Positions 62,491 to 64,000 of a stretch of 64,000 bases of DNA are shown piece by piece (the stretch's first letter is position 1; every line of letters starts with the position of its first letter). The stretch comes from Codonopsis lanceolata. Taxonomy: Eukaryota; Streptophyta; Magnoliopsida; Asterales; Campanulaceae. The position numbers and the translations under genes are program-made. A model generated the notes under the pieces. The model saw only the letters and a list, made by a program, of their open reading frames with translations, was not told where the DNA came from and searched no databases. The stretch lies in the NCBI GenBank assembly GCA_013146195.2, contig CM028382.1, forward strand, positions 116,635,023-116,699,022. Direction: 5' to 3'.

Positions 62491-63552
62491 AAAGTTTTTA
62501 ATTTTTATTATATTACTAATACTCAGTTAATTTTAAATAGATTTTATCAAATTTTATTAAACGTGTTCCACCAACACCACGAACAACCACTACGAAATAG
62601 CTTGCAAATTTTATCTACAAAAATCACATAAATTTTCGGTTTGATTGTTCGGTGTGATATCACGTTATTTATTTATTTATTAATTATGTGTACATCTTTT
62701 TGTTGTTGGTTCATTCAAATAACTTACAAATTTTATCTACCAAATTAAGTTTCAGAAACAACATTAAGTCAACCGTGCATCGCACGGGTAATAACCTAGT
62801 ATTTATATATATAATTGTAGCCTTTCAAGGCATTAAAATAATAATAAAAAATTAAGGGTTGGGGTACGGTCTATGTCCCCTCCAACCTTTAAAAAAAAAA
62901 GTAAAAATCACATACCTCTCCCCTTCATTTCCAGGGGATTTTATAGCTGCCGGAGAATATAACTGCTCATAACTGTCTACTAACAATCATGGCCTTAATG
63001 GCGGGCACATTAACTGCCCCATTAATTATCCCATTAACCACAACGGTCAAATGGAAAATTATCCGGACATAACCGTCCTCAACTGATAACAATATTAAGT
63101 TAGCGAGCATGACACATCATGCTCGCTTCATGCTCATGCTCACTGGTCAAGCCCCCAGCTCGTTAATATTTCTTGCTCGCCGAAGGCTAAGGTTCTGCTC
63201 GGATTACACAAGAACTGTTCCATCCCTTCCTCGTAGCTTTGACTTTTGATGCTCGTGTGTTGACTGAAACGGTGATCGCATGCTAAAACGTACCTCGCGG
63301 CTTGGGCCTATTGGGTCGAGCAGCTCAATCGGTAAAACCATAAAATAATAAATGTAAAACTGTAAAACCGTAAATAATAAGTACGCCGTAGAATATACCT
63401 TTATTGGAACAATTATCTATTTTTGGAATAAAAAGAAGCAGTAAAATTGGAAAAAGTAACTGCTTTTCACACGTTTACAATTTAGATTAAATATAGAGTG
63501 TAGGATTGCAGTAAAAGAATTAATCTCAGCATGTAATTAGCTTTTACCAATT

Positions 63553-64000
63553 ACCTAACAAAATAAAATATTTTACTTCGATATTTATTTTATAAGAAAA
63601 TCAAGAAATAAATATTTTAATTATAACTACTGTTAAAATACAAAAAGAAAATTTTATAGTTTTCTCAATAACGAAAACTCAATCTTCTTCTTCTGGTGGT
63701 TTTTGGTTAACTATGTAAACATGAGATGCATTAACATTGTTCATTATTTCCACCTACACATGAGACAAATAAAATTCAAACATATTCAATTAACCAAATT
63801 TTCTGCTTCATCTACAAAACTCGAATCCTCTCACATATTATCATACAAAATCTAACAGACGAACGAAAATGCATTTGATCCAAATTAATCAACCCTAAAA
63901 GCTAAAAAAATGACAATTAAATCATTGAAAACCAATACACATACCCCAACAAACGAAACCATAACAATGAGAATATGTCCAACATTCTATAAAAACAAAC
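63553..64000 (-). repeat. Second copy of the 57784-58235 segment, cut by the window end
   Basis: About 450 bp match 57784-58235 in the same orientation with scattered substitutions and one small length change in an A/T-rich tract. The Helitron 3' end of the first copy is not repeated here: the similarity starts at ACCTRACAAAATAAAA. The segment continues beyond the window. Confidence 0.85.
63679..63753 (-). pseudogene. Second copy of the captured terminal-exon-like segment
   Basis: 75 nt in the same frame as 57914-57988, opening VEIMNNVNASHVYIVNQKPP and ending EEED-stop. Amino acid changes without any frame break separate the copies. Confidence 0.35.

Larger units (their letters stand above)
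59297..62799 (+). mobile_element. Composite Helitron(s) inside the retroposon
   Basis: The insertion begins TCATATAT after an A and ends with hairpin CCGTGC-ATC-GCACGG (62773-62787), then CTAG (62796-62799), then a host T: the A^T insertion and TC...CTAG ends of Helitrons. Two more 5'-like starts lie inside: TCTATCTATTAATTATAAC at 59816 and TCTATTAACTATTATTAAAACAG at 61287. Each is followed by AGAAG.CG..(G/A)C(C)TACCAC.TGGCG. A 196-bp block is present twice (60864-61059 and 62561-62756). It is non-coding. Confidence 0.7.
58989..62899 (+). mobile_element. tRNA-headed retroposon (SINE-like) with 17-bp target duplication
   Basis: AGTAAAAATCACATACC occurs at 58972-58988 and again at 62900-62916, right after a poly(A) tail. 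The 5' end has a pol III-type A-box TAGCTCAACTGG (58998-59009) and a B-box-like GTGTTCGAGTCT (59041-59052). Three to four further tRNA-like units follow to about 59290 (GAGAGGTCGGGTGTTCAAG and similar). The 3' end (62800-62899) is GGTACGGTCTATGTCCCC ... A-run. Without the Helitron inside, it would be about 410 bp. No reverse transcriptase is present. Confidence 0.75.
58762..63327 (-). mobile_element. Solo LTR, minus strand, split by nested insertions
   Basis: ATCGG stands at 58757-58761 and 63328-63332. Without the insertion at 58989-62916 the LTR is about 638 bp. On the minus strand it starts TGAGCTGCTCGACCC and ends TTGGACGCATCA, with TATAAAATCCCC as promoter. It aligns with the solo LTR at 50387-51006 across its length, for example ACCGGAG..TTTGCAGGG and CTGCCTAGTT. 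Flanking tandem-free DNA shows no internal domains. Confidence 0.85.

Overview
This window is nuclear DNA of a flowering plant, and the gene content fits an asterid-type eudicot. It is AT-rich, its two host genes are cut by GT-AG introns, and most of the rest is built of plant transposable elements. Two host genes are supported. No tRNA, rRNA, CRISPR array or bacterial-type operon was seen.

Host genes. (1) At 19276-24735 (+) a complete 15-exon class II diterpene cyclase reads through without interruption to 813 residues. It has the DIDD motif, the His/Asn pair of ent-copalyl diphosphate synthases and the His that marks gibberellin-type enzymes. It should convert GGPP to ent-CPP in the plastid, the first committed step to gibberellins. 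No kaurene synthase, P450 or second terpene synthase is present, so no diterpenoid gene cluster is visible here. (2) At 39640-48044 (-) a complete 6-exon gene encodes a 174-residue NAA20, the catalytic subunit of the NatB N-terminal acetyltransferase. Two of its introns have grown to about 3.9 and 3.6 kb by transposon insertion, but every exon and phase is intact.

Mobile DNA, left to right. 1-5.1 kb: a Helitron end, a 59-bp tandem array, a Mutator-like element with 9-bp target duplications, and Stowaway-like MITEs. 5.1-7.4 kb: a Harbinger-like element with a long-TIR Mutator-like element nested in it. 7.4-14.6 kb: Copia remnants on both strands and a tRNA-headed retroposon. 15.6-17.5 kb: a Harbinger MITE and a hAT MITE with a perfect 8-bp target duplication. 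18.8-18.97 kb: a Helitron 3' end about 310 bp before the cyclase start codon. 25-28 kb: LTR-like pieces and repeats. 28366-33028: a RE1-like Copia element with both LTRs and a 5-bp target duplication, inactivated by several lesions. 34-38 kb: MITEs. NAA20 introns: three hAT-type elements (one a deletion derivative that fuses the two ends of a transposase), a Stowaway, a zinc-knuckle fragment and a possible mitochondrial insert. 48.2-51.6 kb: a decayed hAT transposon holding a solo LTR and a Helitron end. 51.8-58.2 kb: Helitron remnants with a helicase fragment, and a hAT MITE. 58.76-63.33 kb: a three-layer nest, solo LTR > tRNA-headed retroposon with a 17-bp target duplication > Helitrons.

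The two host genes are not obviously linked in function. The main interest lies in the clearly typed cyclase, and in how precisely the insertion history can be read from target duplications and termini.
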